From Pseudomonas viridiflava (lineage in GTDB: Bacteria; Pseudomonadota; Gammaproteobacteria; Pseudomonadales; Pseudomonadaceae), in contig UVIF01000001.1 in the NCBI GenBank assembly GCA_900596015.1, forward strand, positions 948,513-1,012,512: DNA of 64,000 nt, in the 5' to 3' direction. Position 1 is the first letter of the stretch. Each line of letters begins with the position of its first letter. A model generated the notes under the pieces. That model did not search any database, was not told the origin of the DNA, and was given only the letters and a program-made list of their open reading frames with translations. Positions 36,674 through 46,244 of this stretch are shown in pieces. A program made the translations under genes and the position numbers.

Positions 36674-37627
36674 TCAAGCCCGCGCCTGTTGCAAGGCCAC
36701 GCCTGCGCCCAACAGCCCGGAGAACTCGGCCGTGACCACCCACACCGGGATGCCCTCGAAGTAATCGCTCATGCAGCCCTTGTCGGCGAAGCTCTCGGCG
36801 AAACCGCTCTGCATGAAGATGTCGAGAAAGCGCGGGATCACGCCACCGACGATGTACACGCCGCCCCGACCGCCCACGGTCAGTACGTTGTTGCCCGCCA
36901 CTCTGCCCAGGAAACGGCAGAATTGCTCCAGGGTTTCCCGCGCGACGGGGTCGCCGGCAAGGCCGGCGTCGGTGACTTCCGCAGGCGAGGTGCAGGAAGG
37001 CGTGTGGCCGTCTACTTCGCACACAGTTTGATACAAGCGTAACAATCCACCACCGCTGAGAATTGTTTCGGCACTGACGTGACCGATCTGCGCTTCGATG
37101 TGCGCGCGCAGTTGGGCTTCGCGCGGGCTGCCGACGGGCAGGTCGACATGGCCGCCCTCACCGGGCAATGCCATCCAACCGTTGCGCAGGCCGATCAACG
37201 TGCCCACGCCGAGCCCGGTGCCTGGGCCGATGACCACTGCCGGACGCGCGGGATCCGCTTTGCCCTCGCAGACCAACTGGTATTCATCGGGCTGCAGACG
37301 GGTCATGCCCAACGCCATGGCGGTAAAGTCATTGATCAGCAGCAGGTGCCCGATCTGCAGGCTTGCGCAGAATGCCTTGCGGCTCAGGCGCCAATGGCTG
37401 TTGGTGAAGCGGAACTCGTCACCGTCCACCGGGCCTGCTACCGCCAGGCACGCGGCGCCGATGTCGCCCTTCTGCAGCTTGAGATCGGCCATGTACACAC
37501 CGATGGCGTGCTCGGGGCTGGTGTAGTCTGCCGTGGGGAAGACCCGAACCGAATGCAGTGCATCGTTTTCCCAGAGGGCGAAACGTGCGTTGGTACCGCC
37601 GATGTCGCCGATAAGGGCGAGTGTCAT
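36674..37627 (-). CDS. glk: Glucokinase
   Basis: ATP-dependent glucose phosphorylation in the cytoplasm, 317 aa. N-terminal ATP motif [14 protein letters not shown] (about 4-17), [12 protein letters not shown] (catalytic Asp in NDF), GPGTGLGVG (about 133-141) and the [11 protein letters not shown] substrate motif are present. Its ATG overlaps the edd stop as ATGA, so it is translationally coupled to edd. Probably under the same HexR-controlled promoter as edd. Confidence 0.95.
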   Translation of the reverse strand: MTLALIGDIGGTNARFALWENDALHSVRVFPTADYTSPEHAIGVYMADLKLQKGDIGAACLAVAGPVDGDEFRFTNSHWRLSRKAFCASLQIGHLLLINDFTAMALGMTRLQPDEYQLVCEGKADPARPAVVIGPGTGLGVGTLIGLRNGWMALPGEGGHVDLPVGSPREAQLRAHIEAQIGHVSAETILSGGGLLRLYQTVCEVDGHTPSCTSPAEVTDAGLAGDPVARETLEQFCRFLGRVAGNNVLTVGGRGGVYIVGGVIPRFLDIFMQSGFAESFADKGCMSDYFEGIPVWVVTAEFSGLLGAGVALQQARA

Positions 37628-39450
37628 CGCAAAATCTCCAACCCCGAAGTGAAGGCACTGGCGCCTTGCTCGGCCGAGCTGAAGGCTTGGCGCATGAACC
37701 CGAACAGTTCACGCCCGCACCCTACGCCATTGGCCAAGGTGCCGACCGCCGGGGTACGGCTGGCCAGCGTCTGGGCATCGACGCGTACCTGCAAGGTACC
37801 TTCGACACCGTCGACCCGGATGATATCGCCATCGCGCACCAAGGCCAACGGGCCACCGCTAGCCGCCTCGGGACTGACGTGGATCGCGGCGGGAATCTTG
37901 CCGGACGCACCGGACATGCGCCCGTCGGTGACCAGTGCGACCTTGAAGCCGCGATCCTGCAGCACGCCGAGAAAAGGCGTCATCTTGTGCAGTTCCGGCA
38001 TGCCGTTGGAGCGCGGCCCCTGGAAGCGCATGACGGCGACGAAATCCTTTTCCAGTTCGCCGGCCTTGAACGCATCGGCCAGCTCCTGCTGGTCCTGGAA
38101 CACGCGGCAAGGCGCCTCTACAACCTGGTTCGCCAAAGCCACGGCAGACACTTTCATGACGCCACGACCCAGATTACCTTCCATCACACGCAGTCCACCC
38201 TCGGCCGAAAAAGGCCGTGCCACGGGGCGCAGGATGGTTTCGTCAAGGCTCGCCTCCGGACCTTCGCGCCACACCAGTCGACCTTCTTGCAAAAATGGTT
38301 CGCGGGTATAGCGGCTCAGGCCGTGACCAGCCACCGTGTTCACGTCCTCGTGCAACAGCCCTGCTGCGAGCAGCTCGCGAATCAGGAAAGCCATGCCGCC
38401 AGCTGCCTGGAAATGGTTGATGTCAGCCTTGCCGTTTGGATAGACGTTGGACAGGGTTGGCACCACTTCGGACAAGTCGGCCATGTCTTGCCAGGTCAGA
38501 ATGATGCCCGCTGCCATGGCGATCGCCGGCATGTGCAGGGTGTGGTTGGTCGAGCCGCCCGTTGCGTGCAGGGCGACGATCGAATTCACCAGCGATTTTT
38601 CATCGACGATGCGGCCGATGGGGGTGAACTCGCCGTTGGCTTTGGTCAGGCGTGTCACCTGATGGGCCGCTTCATGGGTCAGCGCATCGCGCAGCGGTGT
38701 GTTGGGATTGACGAAAGAAGCCCCCGGAAGGTGCAACCCCAGCACCTCCATGAGCAACTGGTTGGTGTTGGCCGTGCCGTAGAACGTGCAGGTGCCCGGA
38801 CTGTGGTAGGACTTCATCTCCGATTCGAGCAATTCTTCACGGCTCGCCTTGCCCTCGGCATAACGCTGGCGGACATCGGCCTTCTCCTTGTTGGAGATGC
38901 CCGACGGCATCGGCCCGCCGGGAACGAAGACCATCGGCAGATGGCCGAAGCGCAGCGCGCCCATCATCAGGCCCGGGACGATCTTGTCGCAGATGCCGAG
39001 CATCAGGGCACCGTCGAACATGTTGTGAGACAAAGCCACGGCCGTGGACAGCGCGATGGTTTCACGACTGGCCAGGCTCAGCTCCATGCCGGCCTCGCCC
39101 TGCGTCACGCCATCGCACATGGCCGGCACGCCCCCGGCGAACTGGCCGACCGAACCGATCTCGCGCAACGCCTGCTTGAGCTGCTCGGGATAGGTCTCGT
39201 AAGGCTGGTGCGCCGAGAGCATGTCGTTATATGACGAAACGATTGCGATGTTGGTCGCGTTCATCATGCGCAGTTGGTGCTTGTCTTCGGTGCCGCACCC
39301 CGCCACTCCGTGGGCAAAGTTCGCACACTGCAGCTTGCCGCGCATGGGCCCGTCGCTGGCAGCGCTGTCGATCAGTTGCAGGTAGTGCTTGCGGGTAGCT
39401 TGGCTACGCGCAATCAGCCGTTGGGTGACCTCAAGGACGCGGGGATGCAT
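37624..39450 (-). CDS. edd: 6-Phosphogluconate dehydratase
   Basis: Converts 6-phosphogluconate to KDPG, the committed Entner-Doudoroff step. 608 aa, IlvD/Edd family, with an oxygen-sensitive iron-sulfur cluster; the candidate ligand cysteines are in [23 protein letters not shown] and [10 protein letters not shown]. The frame runs further upstream, but the ATG at 39450 with GGAG eight bases before it is the family start. First gene of edd-glk-gltR-gtrS, divergent from gap, with a HexR-type site in front. Confidence 0.96.
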   Translation of the reverse strand: MHPRVLEVTQRLIARSQATRKHYLQLIDSAASDGPMRGKLQCANFAHGVAGCGTEDKHQLRMMNATNIAIVSSYNDMLSAHQPYETYPEQLKQALREIGSVGQFAGGVPAMCDGVTQGEAGMELSLASRETIALSTAVALSHNMFDGALMLGICDKIVPGLMMGALRFGHLPMVFVPGGPMPSGISNKEKADVRQRYAEGKASREELLESEMKSYHSPGTCTFYGTANTNQLLMEVLGLHLPGASFVNPNTPLRDALTHEAAHQVTRLTKANGEFTPIGRIVDEKSLVNSIVALHATGGSTNHTLHMPAIAMAAGIILTWQDMADLSEVVPTLSNVYPNGKADINHFQAAGGMAFLIRELLAAGLLHEDVNTVAGHGLSRYTREPFLQEGRLVWREGPEASLDETILRPVARPFSAEGGLRVMEGNLGRGVMKVSAVALANQVVEAPCRVFQDQQELADAFKAGELEKDFVAVMRFQGPRSNGMPELHKMTPFLGVLQDRGFKVALVTDGRMSGASGKIPAAIHVSPEAASGGPLALVRDGDIIRVDGVEGTLQVRVDAQTLASRTPAVGTLANGVGCGRELFGFMRQAFSSAEQGASAFTSGLEILR

Positions 39451-39572
39451 GTGAAGAACTCCAGGCTTTGGGGGCGACCTCTGCAACACTCTGTCCGAAC
39501 TACGACCCATGTCAGGGCTCAAAGCCCTGCAGGCAAGAATCGATGTGAAGGAAGGGTTGTACCGGTCACTCG

Positions 39573-39587
39573 TTGTAGATAGAACAA
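39573..39587. promoter_or_regulatory. HexR operator, edd side
   Basis: TTGTAGATAGAACAA matches the published P. putida HexR pattern TTGT-N7/8-ACAA exactly. It lies 123 bases upstream of the edd start in the edd/gap divergent region. Confidence 0.75.
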
Positions 39588-39634
39588 AATATTGCCACTA
39601 AAAAGGCTTGTTTTCTATTTCTATGCGAATAATC

Positions 39635-39649
39635 TTGTAATTCCAACAA
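39635..39649. promoter_or_regulatory. HexR operator, gap side
   Basis: TTGTAATTCCAACAA also matches TTGT-N7-ACAA exactly and lies 76 bases upstream of the gap start. Confidence 0.75.
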
Positions 39650-39724
39650 CAAAACAGATTACGTGACCTGCTTGCCCGGACCTGATCCAAGGGGAATCAC
39701 CCAATCTGATCACAGGAATCACTC

Positions 39725-40726
39725 ATGACCATTCGCATAGCAATCAACGGTTTTGGCCGCATCGGCCGCAATGTCCTGCGGGCACTCTATACCCAAGGCT
39801 ACCGCCAGGACCTGCAGGTCGTCGCCATCAACGACCTGGGTGACAGCGCGATCAACGCCCATCTGCTCAAGTACGACACGGTGCATGGCACCTTCGATGG
39901 CACGGTGGAGCACGACAAGGAAGGCCTGACGGTGAATGGCGACCGCATCTCGGTCAGTGCCATCCGCAACCCGGCCGAGCTGCCGTGGAAGGCCGAGAAC
40001 ATCGATGTGGTGTTCGAGTGCACCGGCCTGTTCACCGACCGTGAAAAGGCTGCCGCGCACCTGACGGCCGGCGCGCGCAAGGTGATCATCTCGGCACCGG
40101 CCAAGGGTGCCGATGCCACCGTGGTGTATGGCGTCAACCACGACGTGCTGCGCCAGTCTCACGAAGTGATCTCGAACGCCTCGTGCACCACCAACTGCCT
40201 GGCCCCGGTGGCCCAGGTGCTGCACCGCGAGCTGGGCATCGAGCAGGGCCTGATGACCACCATCCACGCCTACACCAACGACCAGAACCTGATCGACGTG
40301 TACCACAGCGACCCCTACCGCGCCCGCTCGGCGACCCAGTCGATGATCCCCAGCAAGACCGGCGCCGCCGAAGCCGTTGGCCTGGTACTGCCGGAGCTGG
40401 CCGGCAAGTTGACCGGCATGGCCGTGCGCGTACCGGTGATCAACGTCTCGCTGGTCGACCTGACCTTGAACCTTTCGCGCGAAGCCAGCCGCGACGAGAT
40501 CAATGCGCTGATGCACGCCGCTGCCGAGCAGTCCAAGGTACTGGGCTACAATACCCTGCCGCTGGTTTCCACCGACTTCAACCACAACCCGCTGTCGTCG
40601 ATCTTCGACGCCAACCACACCAAGGTCAACGGCAAGCTGGTCAAGGTGATGGCCTGGTATGACAACGAATGGGGCTTTTCCAACCGCATGCTGGACAACT
40701 GCCTGGCGCTGATCAACGCCAAGTAA
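39725..40726 (+). CDS. gap: Glyceraldehyde-3-phosphate dehydrogenase (type I)
   Basis: Oxidises and phosphorylates glyceraldehyde-3-phosphate to 1,3-bisphosphoglycerate, 333 aa. Rossmann motif INGFGRIGR (7-15), VAINDLGD with an acidic residue at the end of strand 2 (typical of NAD preference), catalytic Cys154 in [12 protein letters not shown] and the C-terminal [12 protein letters not shown] are all present. This copy (gap-1 in P. putida) is tied to the Entner-Doudoroff genes through the shared HexR-controlled divergent region. Confidence 0.95.
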   Translation: MTIRIAINGFGRIGRNVLRALYTQGYRQDLQVVAINDLGDSAINAHLLKYDTVHGTFDGTVEHDKEGLTVNGDRISVSAIRNPAELPWKAENIDVVFECTGLFTDREKAAAHLTAGARKVIISAPAKGADATVVYGVNHDVLRQSHEVISNASCTTNCLAPVAQVLHRELGIEQGLMTTIHAYTNDQNLIDVYHSDPYRARSATQSMIPSKTGAAEAVGLVLPELAGKLTGMAVRVPVINVSLVDLTLNLSREASRDEINALMHAAAEQSKVLGYNTLPLVSTDFNHNPLSSIFDANHTKVNGKLVKVMAWYDNEWGFSNRMLDNCLALINAK

Positions 40727-40735
40727 GGCCCCATA

Positions 40736-40769
40736 GCGGCTGGATACGGTACATACCGTCTCCAGCCGC
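40736..40769. other. Long hairpin after gap
   Basis: GCGGCTGGA/TCCAGCCGC and inner ACGGT/ACCGT arms form a 14-pair stem with one mismatch and a four-base loop, 9 bases after the gap stop. No T-run follows, so it is not a standard intrinsic terminator; it could protect the 3' end or act with a factor. Confidence 0.6.
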
Positions 40770-40807
40770 AATACTTCCTGCAATGATCGGGACTTGACCG
40801 CGCGCAC

Positions 40808-40826
40808 AGATGAGAAGCATTATCAT
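40808..40826 (+). promoter_or_regulatory. Fur box upstream of the heme sigma factor
   Basis: TGAGAAGCATTATCA (40811-40825) matches the 7-1-7 Fur consensus at 12 of the 14 arm positions, with a perfect right half. It ends about 27 bases before the sigma factor start, suggesting repression when iron is plentiful. Confidence 0.75.
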
Positions 40827-40852
40827 CTTATGCTTTCTGGCCGGGCAATTCC

Positions 40853-41374
40853 GTGAGTCAATCACGCTTCAATTCCGTTTTCCTCTCCCAACGCTTGAGT
40901 CTGCTGCGCACCCTCCAGCGCATGGTACGCAACCCCAGCACTGCCGAAGACCTGCTTCAGGAAACCTACCTGAGGGTGAATCGTGCCCTGGGTGAGCGAC
41001 GCATCGAGCACCTCGAACCCTTCGTATTTCAGACAGCACGCAATCTGGCCCTGGATTATCTGCGCTCACGCCGGGTGCACGAGCGAACCATGGTCGAAGA
41101 TGTGCCTCTCAACGTGCTACAAAGCATTGCAGCAGTGGCCAGTAGTCCGGACGAGGTCGCCCATGCGGAGCGCCTTCTGGCCAGGCTGACCGTGAGCCTG
41201 GCTCGACTGACGCCGCGCCAGCAGCGGATTTTCATCCTGAGCCGGGTGCATGGCAGCAGCTATGTAGAGATTGCCGAGGAGCTGAACATTTCGGCGAGCA
41301 CCGTACAGAAGGAATTGAAATTGATCATGGCGATCTGCGTCGGCGTCGCGCAGCGCCTGGAGGAGCATTCGTGA
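40853..41374 (+). CDS. hxuI: ECF sigma factor, FecI type (heme signalling)
   Basis: Extracytoplasmic-function sigma factor, 173 aa. Region 2 (about 10-80, STAEDLLQETYLRV and ARNLALDYLRSRR) binds the -10 element; region 4 (about 110-165, LTPRQQRIFILSRVHGSSYVEIAEEL) binds the -35. The GTG at 40853 is the start. It overlaps the anti-sigma gene by four bases. With the next two genes it forms a cell-surface signalling system like HxuI-HxuR-HxuA of P. aeruginosa. Gene name is by context, not by direct comparison. Confidence 0.88.
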   Translation: MSQSRFNSVFLSQRLSLLRTLQRMVRNPSTAEDLLQETYLRVNRALGERRIEHLEPFVFQTARNLALDYLRSRRVHERTMVEDVPLNVLQSIAAVASSPDEVAHAERLLARLTVSLARLTPRQQRIFILSRVHGSSYVEIAEELNISASTVQKELKLIMAICVGVAQRLEEHS

Positions 41375-42309
41375 GTCGGCAGCATCTACCAGAGCGAGCG
41401 CCACCGACGCCTGCCATGGAGCAAGCCATCGATTGGTTGATCGCCCAGCCTTGCACCGACCCCACCGAGCAAAGGGCATTCGAAGCCTGGCTGCTGGCCG
41501 ACCCCGAACATGCCGCGGCATTCGAGCAGGCCCGCGCGGTGTGGCACGGTGCGCCGGTTCACCAGGCCGCCGTCGCCCTGCAAACGCGGCGCCGACCGCC
41601 AGCCTGGCGTCGACATTGGAAACCCCTGGCCACCGCTGCAATGCTGGTGGTGGGCGTATTGAATCTTACCCACCTGCCGCTGCGCGTACAGGCCGCTCAT
41701 CTGACCCAGGTCGGCGAACGGCAACACCTGCAACTGGAAGACGGTTCCAAGGTGCTGCTCAACACCGATTCGGCCTTCTCCAGCCGAATCGACACCCGGC
41801 AACGCAGCGCGCGCCTATACCAAGGCGAGGCGTTTTTCGAGGTGCCTGCCAGCCGTCGGCAACCCTTGCAGGTGCAAGCCGGCCCGGTGCGTGCCGATGT
41901 GCTCGACAGCGCCTTCGCCGTGAGCTACCACGATGGCCAGGCGCAAGTGCGGGTGCAGCGCGGCAATGTCGACCTCAGCGCCAGCCATGACGAGACGGTG
42001 CGCCTGAACGCCGGTGACAGCATTCGCATCGGCCCCAAGGGGTTCGGCAGGCGTGAGCGGCTTGATCCACAAAAGGATCTGGCCTGGGTCCAGGGCCGAC
42101 TGATCTTCGAGAATTGCCCCATGGGCGAGGTACTCGCCGAACTGCGGCGCTATTACCCAGGGTGGATCATCAATACCGACAAGAAGCTCGAGCAGGTGGC
42201 GGTGACCGGCAATTACCGGCTGGACAATCCGCTCGAAGTGGTTCGCTCGTTGGCTCAGGTGACGTCGGCACAGGTGCGGGAGTTTCCGGCGCTGGTCATC
42301 CTGAACTGA
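41371..42309 (+). CDS. hxuR: FecR-type anti-sigma factor (heme signalling)
   Basis: Inner-membrane sigma regulator, 312 aa. The cytoplasmic DUF4880-type N-terminus (about 13-60, AIDWLIAQPCTDPTEQRAFEAWLLADPEHAAAFEQ region) holds the sigma factor. One membrane helix lies at about 90-105, and the periplasmic FecR domain (about 110-230) and C-terminal STN-like tail sense the receptor. GTG start overlapping the sigma gene stop. Confidence 0.88.
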   Translation: MSRQHLPERAPPTPAMEQAIDWLIAQPCTDPTEQRAFEAWLLADPEHAAAFEQARAVWHGAPVHQAAVALQTRRRPPAWRRHWKPLATAAMLVVGVLNLTHLPLRVQAAHLTQVGERQHLQLEDGSKVLLNTDSAFSSRIDTRQRSARLYQGEAFFEVPASRRQPLQVQAGPVRADVLDSAFAVSYHDGQAQVRVQRGNVDLSASHDETVRLNAGDSIRIGPKGFGRRERLDPQKDLAWVQGRLIFENCPMGEVLAELRRYYPGWIINTDKKLEQVAVTGNYRLDNPLEVVRSLAQVTSAQVREFPALVILN

Positions 42310-42399
42310 CAGATACGTCATTGTCATGAACCGACACCCCGCAGAATTATTTTTACGCTGTAGCGATTCCCCATCCGTCTAGTCATAGCCAATGCAACT

Positions 42400-42415
42400 G
42401 ATTCGCATTCGAATC
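42400..42415. promoter_or_regulatory. Palindrome upstream of the heme receptor gene
   Basis: GATTCGCATTCGAATC is a perfect 6+6 inverted repeat with 4-base spacer, 38 bases before the receptor start. It is too divergent to call a Fur box; binder unknown. Confidence 0.5.
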
Positions 42416-42453
42416 GGTGACACTATAACGACACGCGACAGGGAGCGCTTTCG

Positions 42454-45012
42454 ATGTCCAAAGGTTTCACTCGTCCACAGTTTCACCACTCGGTGCTCAC
42501 CGCCGCCCTGCTGCTGGCCGCCGTGCCTGCCGTAGGCAGCGCTGCGGAGCCGACACCGAACAGCGCCCGCAACAGCGTCAATCACTCCTTCAGCATCGCT
42601 CGGCAGCCTCTGGCGTCGGCCTTGAACGGCTTCAGCACCACGACGGGGTGGCAGGTCGGACTGCCCGCCGAGCTTGCCCAGGACGTCATTTCACCTGGTG
42701 CGCGCGGTAATCTGACGCCGGAACAGGCACTGGATCGGCTGCTCGCGGGGACACCCTTGCGCTACCGGAAAATCAGTGCCAACAACGTTGTACTCGAGCG
42801 CAGCTCGCCGGGTGCCGTGATCGCCCTGCAACAGATGACCGTCAGCGCCACACGCCAGGAACAAAGCGCCGACAGCGTCCCGAGCACCGTCAGCGTACAG
42901 AGCCGCACGCAGCTGGACCGTGACAACGTCAACACCCTCCAGGAGCTGGTGCGTTACGAACCGGGCGTCTCCGCAGGCGGCACCGGTTTGCGCAGCGGCC
43001 TTACCGGCTACAACATTCGCGGTATCGACGGCGATCGTGTGCTCACCCAGGTCGATGGCGTCGAAGTGCCGGACAGCTTCTTCAACGGCCCCTACGCGCA
43101 AACCGAGCGCAATTACGTCGACCCGGAAATCGTCAAGCGCGTTGAAATCCTGCGCGGGCCGGCGTCGTCGTTATACGGCAGCAGTGCCATCGGTGGGGTG
43201 GTGAGCTACTACACCCTGGACCCGGAAGACATCATCAAGCCCGGCAAGGATGTCGGCGCACGCCTGAAGACTGGTTACAGTTCGGCAGACGAAAGCTGGC
43301 TGAACTCCGCCACCGTGGCCGGCCGTTCGGGTGACGTCGATGCCCTCTTGCACCTGAGCCAGCGCAATGGCCACGAGACCGAATCCTACGGCGACCATAC
43401 CAGCACAGGGCTGAGCCGCACCGCAGCCGACCCCAAGGACGTGCGCTCGACCAATGTCCTGGCCAAGTTGGGCTGGAACTACGCCGACGATGCTCGATTC
43501 GGGCTCACCTACGAAAAATACAAGGACGACCGAGACGTTGACCTGAAAAGCGCCTATGGCGGCCCGTATGCAAATGGCAGCCCGCTGAATTTCTATCGTT
43601 CCCGCGGTGGCAATGACACGATCACCCGCGAGCGCTTCGGCTTGAACCACGACTTCGGCCTGGACAGCGTCGTGGCCGATCACATCAAGTGGAGCCTGAA
43701 CTACCAGATCGCCAAGACCGACCAGCACACCGAGGAGCACTATGTCGTTCCGCGCGCACGCGATGTGCTGCGGGCGCGTGACACTGTTTACAAAGAGCGC
43801 CAGTGGGTGTTCGACCTGCAATTGGACAAGGCCTTCCAGGTGGGTGAAATCGATCACCTGCTGACCTACGGCACCAACATACGCCAGCAGAAGGTTACCG
43901 GCTCACGCAGCGGCTACGGGACCTGCCTGACCGTGATGGGCAGTTGCCGAGCCATCGGCGCCGACAGCTCGACCGATCGCCTGGTCAAATCCAGCGACTT
44001 CCCCGACCCGACCATCAACACCTACAGCCTGTTCGCTCAGGACGAGATTCGCTGGAATCAGTGGACCTTGCGACCCAGCGCCCGCTATGACTACACCCAG
44101 CTCAAGCCCCGCCTGACCGATGAATTCCTGCGCACGGTCAACCCCACTGGCCAGTACACCGTGACCGACAGCGATCGAAACTGGCACCGGTTGTCACCCA
44201 CGATGGGCGTGACCTACGACTTCGATGACCACTACACCTGGTATGGGCAGTACGCCGAAGGCTTCCGCACGCCATCGGCGAAGGCACTGTACGGCCGCTT
44301 CGAAAACCTTGGCGCAGGCTATACGGTCCAGCCCAATCCGAATCTGGAACCCGAAAAAAGCAGAAGCTATGAAACCGGCCTACGCGGCAACTTCGAGGCA
44401 GGCACCTTCGATATCGCGGCGTTCTACAACCAGTACCGCGACTTCATCAACGAGGATGCGGTCACCCCCGGAGCGACGTCCGCGGTGTTCCAAAGCAACA
44501 ATATCAAGCATGCCACCATCGAGGGCGTCGAGCTCAAGGGCCGCTTGAACCTGGACAGCTTCGGTGCACCGCAAGGTCTCTACAGCCAAGGCTCCATCGC
44601 GTACGCCCATGGCAAGAACGAAGACAACGGCCAACCGATCAACAGCGTCAATCCGCTCAAGGGCGTATTCGGCCTGGGCTACGAGCAGCAGCAGTATGGC
44701 GGCCTGCTCAGTTGGACACTGGTCAAGCGTCAGAACCGGGTGGACAGCAGCGCGTTCAAGTCGCCGGACGGCAGCGGTGTGTTCAAAACACCTGGCTTCG
44801 GCATCCTCGACCTGGCCGGTTACTACAAGGTCACCGACGACGTCACAGTCAACGCCGGCCTGTACAACCTCACCGACAAGAAATACTGGCTATGGGACGA
44901 CGTGCGCAGTTATGACGGCGTGGGCGAAGCGGCGGTGACATCACCCGCCAATCTCGACCGCCTCACTGCTCCCGGTCGTAATTTCGCGATCAATCTGGTT
45001 TGGGACATCTGA
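42454..45012 (+). CDS. hxuA: TonB-dependent heme/hemoglobin receptor with STN signalling domain
   Basis: Outer-membrane receptor, 852 aa. Signal peptide 1-30; STN domain about 45-115 (FSIARQPLASALNGFSTTTG) that signals to the FecR-like protein; plug about 130-250 (VEILRGPASSLYGSSAIGG); then a 22-strand beta barrel ending in an aromatic-type residue pattern (FAINLVWDI). Barrel features match the hemoglobin/transferrin/lactoferrin receptor group, including the heme receptors, with a receptor motif YAEGFRTPSAKALYGRF and NLEPEKSRSYETGLRG. GGGAG precedes the ATG. Followed by hemO, which strengthens a heme role. Confidence 0.9.
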   Translation: MSKGFTRPQFHHSVLTAALLLAAVPAVGSAAEPTPNSARNSVNHSFSIARQPLASALNGFSTTTGWQVGLPAELAQDVISPGARGNLTPEQALDRLLAGTPLRYRKISANNVVLERSSPGAVIALQQMTVSATRQEQSADSVPSTVSVQSRTQLDRDNVNTLQELVRYEPGVSAGGTGLRSGLTGYNIRGIDGDRVLTQVDGVEVPDSFFNGPYAQTERNYVDPEIVKRVEILRGPASSLYGSSAIGGVVSYYTLDPEDIIKPGKDVGARLKTGYSSADESWLNSATVAGRSGDVDALLHLSQRNGHETESYGDHTSTGLSRTAADPKDVRSTNVLAKLGWNYADDARFGLTYEKYKDDRDVDLKSAYGGPYANGSPLNFYRSRGGNDTITRERFGLNHDFGLDSVVADHIKWSLNYQIAKTDQHTEEHYVVPRARDVLRARDTVYKERQWVFDLQLDKAFQVGEIDHLLTYGTNIRQQKVTGSRSGYGTCLTVMGSCRAIGADSSTDRLVKSSDFPDPTINTYSLFAQDEIRWNQWTLRPSARYDYTQLKPRLTDEFLRTVNPTGQYTVTDSDRNWHRLSPTMGVTYDFDDHYTWYGQYAEGFRTPSAKALYGRFENLGAGYTVQPNPNLEPEKSRSYETGLRGNFEAGTFDIAAFYNQYRDFINEDAVTPGATSAVFQSNNIKHATIEGVELKGRLNLDSFGAPQGLYSQGSIAYAHGKNEDNGQPINSVNPLKGVFGLGYEQQQYGGLLSWTLVKRQNRVDSSAFKSPDGSGVFKTPGFGILDLAGYYKVTDDVTVNAGLYNLTDKKYWLWDDVRSYDGVGEAAVTSPANLDRLTAPGRNFAINLVWDI

Positions 45013-45125
45013 CAATGGCACTGTAGGGGCAGATAACCGCTGTCCCTGTGGTGAGATTTTTTTACGGTCCGCTGTGAGCTGACTCGTCTCGTCTACACAG
45101 CACCGCATTTTTCAAGGAACTCGCA

Positions 45126-45743
45126 ATGACCGTCACCGAGCACACTCAGGACCATGCCCCACTGCGCTCTGCCCGCTTGCGCGCGATCAGCCAGGCGTTG
45201 CACGACAGACTGGAACACACCGTGGCGCGCTACGCGCCCTTCGATACGCCGCAAAGCTATGCGCGTTTTCTGCAGATGCAGTACCTGTTCCAATCCGAGC
45301 TGCAACACCTGTACAACGACCCGGCCCTGATCGCCTTGTTTCCCGATCTGCCCGAGCGCTGCCGCGCAGAGGCGGCCAAGGCCGACCTGCTCGATCTGGG
45401 CGTGGCCATTCCGCAACCTGTGCCGGGCGCCCTCAGCGAGCCCAGTCAGGCCACGGCGCTCACCTGGATTCGCGTCTCCGAAGGGTCTAAACTCGGCGCC
45501 GCCATCCTGATCAAACGGGCTAACGCCCTGGGCTACACCGCAAGTTTCGGTGCTCGCCATTTGGCCGAACCCGAGGGCGGACGCGGCAAGGGTTGGAAAG
45601 CCTTCAACGCGATCTTCGACGCCCTGCCGTTCAGCGCGGCTGAAGAAGCGCAAGCCGATCAGGCGGCCAACGATGCTTTTGCGCGCTTGCAGGTGCTGCT
45701 GCAACACACCTACGCCGACCACAAGGAAACGGCGCCGGCCTGA
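45126..45743 (+). CDS. hemO: Biliverdin-producing heme oxygenase
   Basis: Breaks down imported heme to biliverdin, CO and iron in the cytoplasm, 205 aa. The N-terminal LRAISQALHDRLEHTV carries the candidate proximal heme histidine in the PigA/HemO manner; the distal helix contains GSKLGAAILIKRANALG. AAGGAA precedes the ATG. It lies 113 bases after the receptor and shares its direction, so it is the metabolic partner of the uptake cassette. Which biliverdin isomer is formed cannot be told. Confidence 0.92.
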   Translation: MTVTEHTQDHAPLRSARLRAISQALHDRLEHTVARYAPFDTPQSYARFLQMQYLFQSELQHLYNDPALIALFPDLPERCRAEAAKADLLDLGVAIPQPVPGALSEPSQATALTWIRVSEGSKLGAAILIKRANALGYTASFGARHLAEPEGGRGKGWKAFNAIFDALPFSAAEEAQADQAANDAFARLQVLLQHTYADHKETAPA

Positions 45744-45752
45744 CCCCACTGT

Positions 45753-46163
45753 ATGGAACTCATGGACAACCCTAGCCCGCTTCCCTCGAAACTGGCCCGC
45801 GTGCTTTACGGCCTGCTGGCCTATACCAGCCTGATTATCGGGCTGATCGCCATCGTGGTGCCGGGGTTGCCCACCACCGAGTTCATTCTGCTGGCCGCGT
45901 GGGCGGCGACTAAAAGCTCGCCGCGGCTGAGCGCCTGGCTGGAAAACCACAAGTTGTTCGGGCCCATGCTGCGCAACTGGCGCAACGGCAAGGTGATAAC
46001 CCGCCGAACCAAGGTCAGCGCAACCGTCAGCATGGTGCTCTGTTCCGTGCTCATGTGGTTCACCCTCAAGCAGCACTGGCCGGTATACGCGGCAATCTCC
46101 GGCATGGTGCTGGTCAACCTGTGGATCTGGTCGCGGCCCGAACGCATCAACCCCCAGCGCTGA
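45753..46163 (+). CDS. DUF454 (YbaN family) inner-membrane protein
   Basis: 136-aa protein with three or four hydrophobic segments (about 17-50, 86-100 and 105-120) and the family signature IVVPGLPTTEFILLAAWAA (about 38-56). Function unknown. Starts at 45753 or 45762 are both possible and neither has a strong ribosome binding site. It begins nine bases after hemO, so it is probably in the same transcript. Confidence 0.85.
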   Translation: MELMDNPSPLPSKLARVLYGLLAYTSLIIGLIAIVVPGLPTTEFILLAAWAATKSSPRLSAWLENHKLFGPMLRNWRNGKVITRRTKVSATVSMVLCSVLMWFTLKQHWPVYAAISGMVLVNLWIWSRPERINPQR

Positions 46164-46244
46164 GCAAGCCGGCGTCGGTGCTACAGCTTTGCGCGATGGC
46201 AAGGCATACTGCGTCCCTCCGCTGCCCGGAATGCTCGAGACCCC

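Noticed and set aside
37621..39234. 537-codon plus-strand frame antisense to edd
   Set aside because: Shadow of edd; rich in His/Gln/Arg in the pattern of reversed GC-rich codons.
45021..45063. Terminator between the heme receptor gene and hemO
   Set aside because: The stem AGGGGCAG/CTGTCCCT has a mismatch and lies about 10 bases from the T-run; too weak to claim, and cotranscription with hemO is likely.
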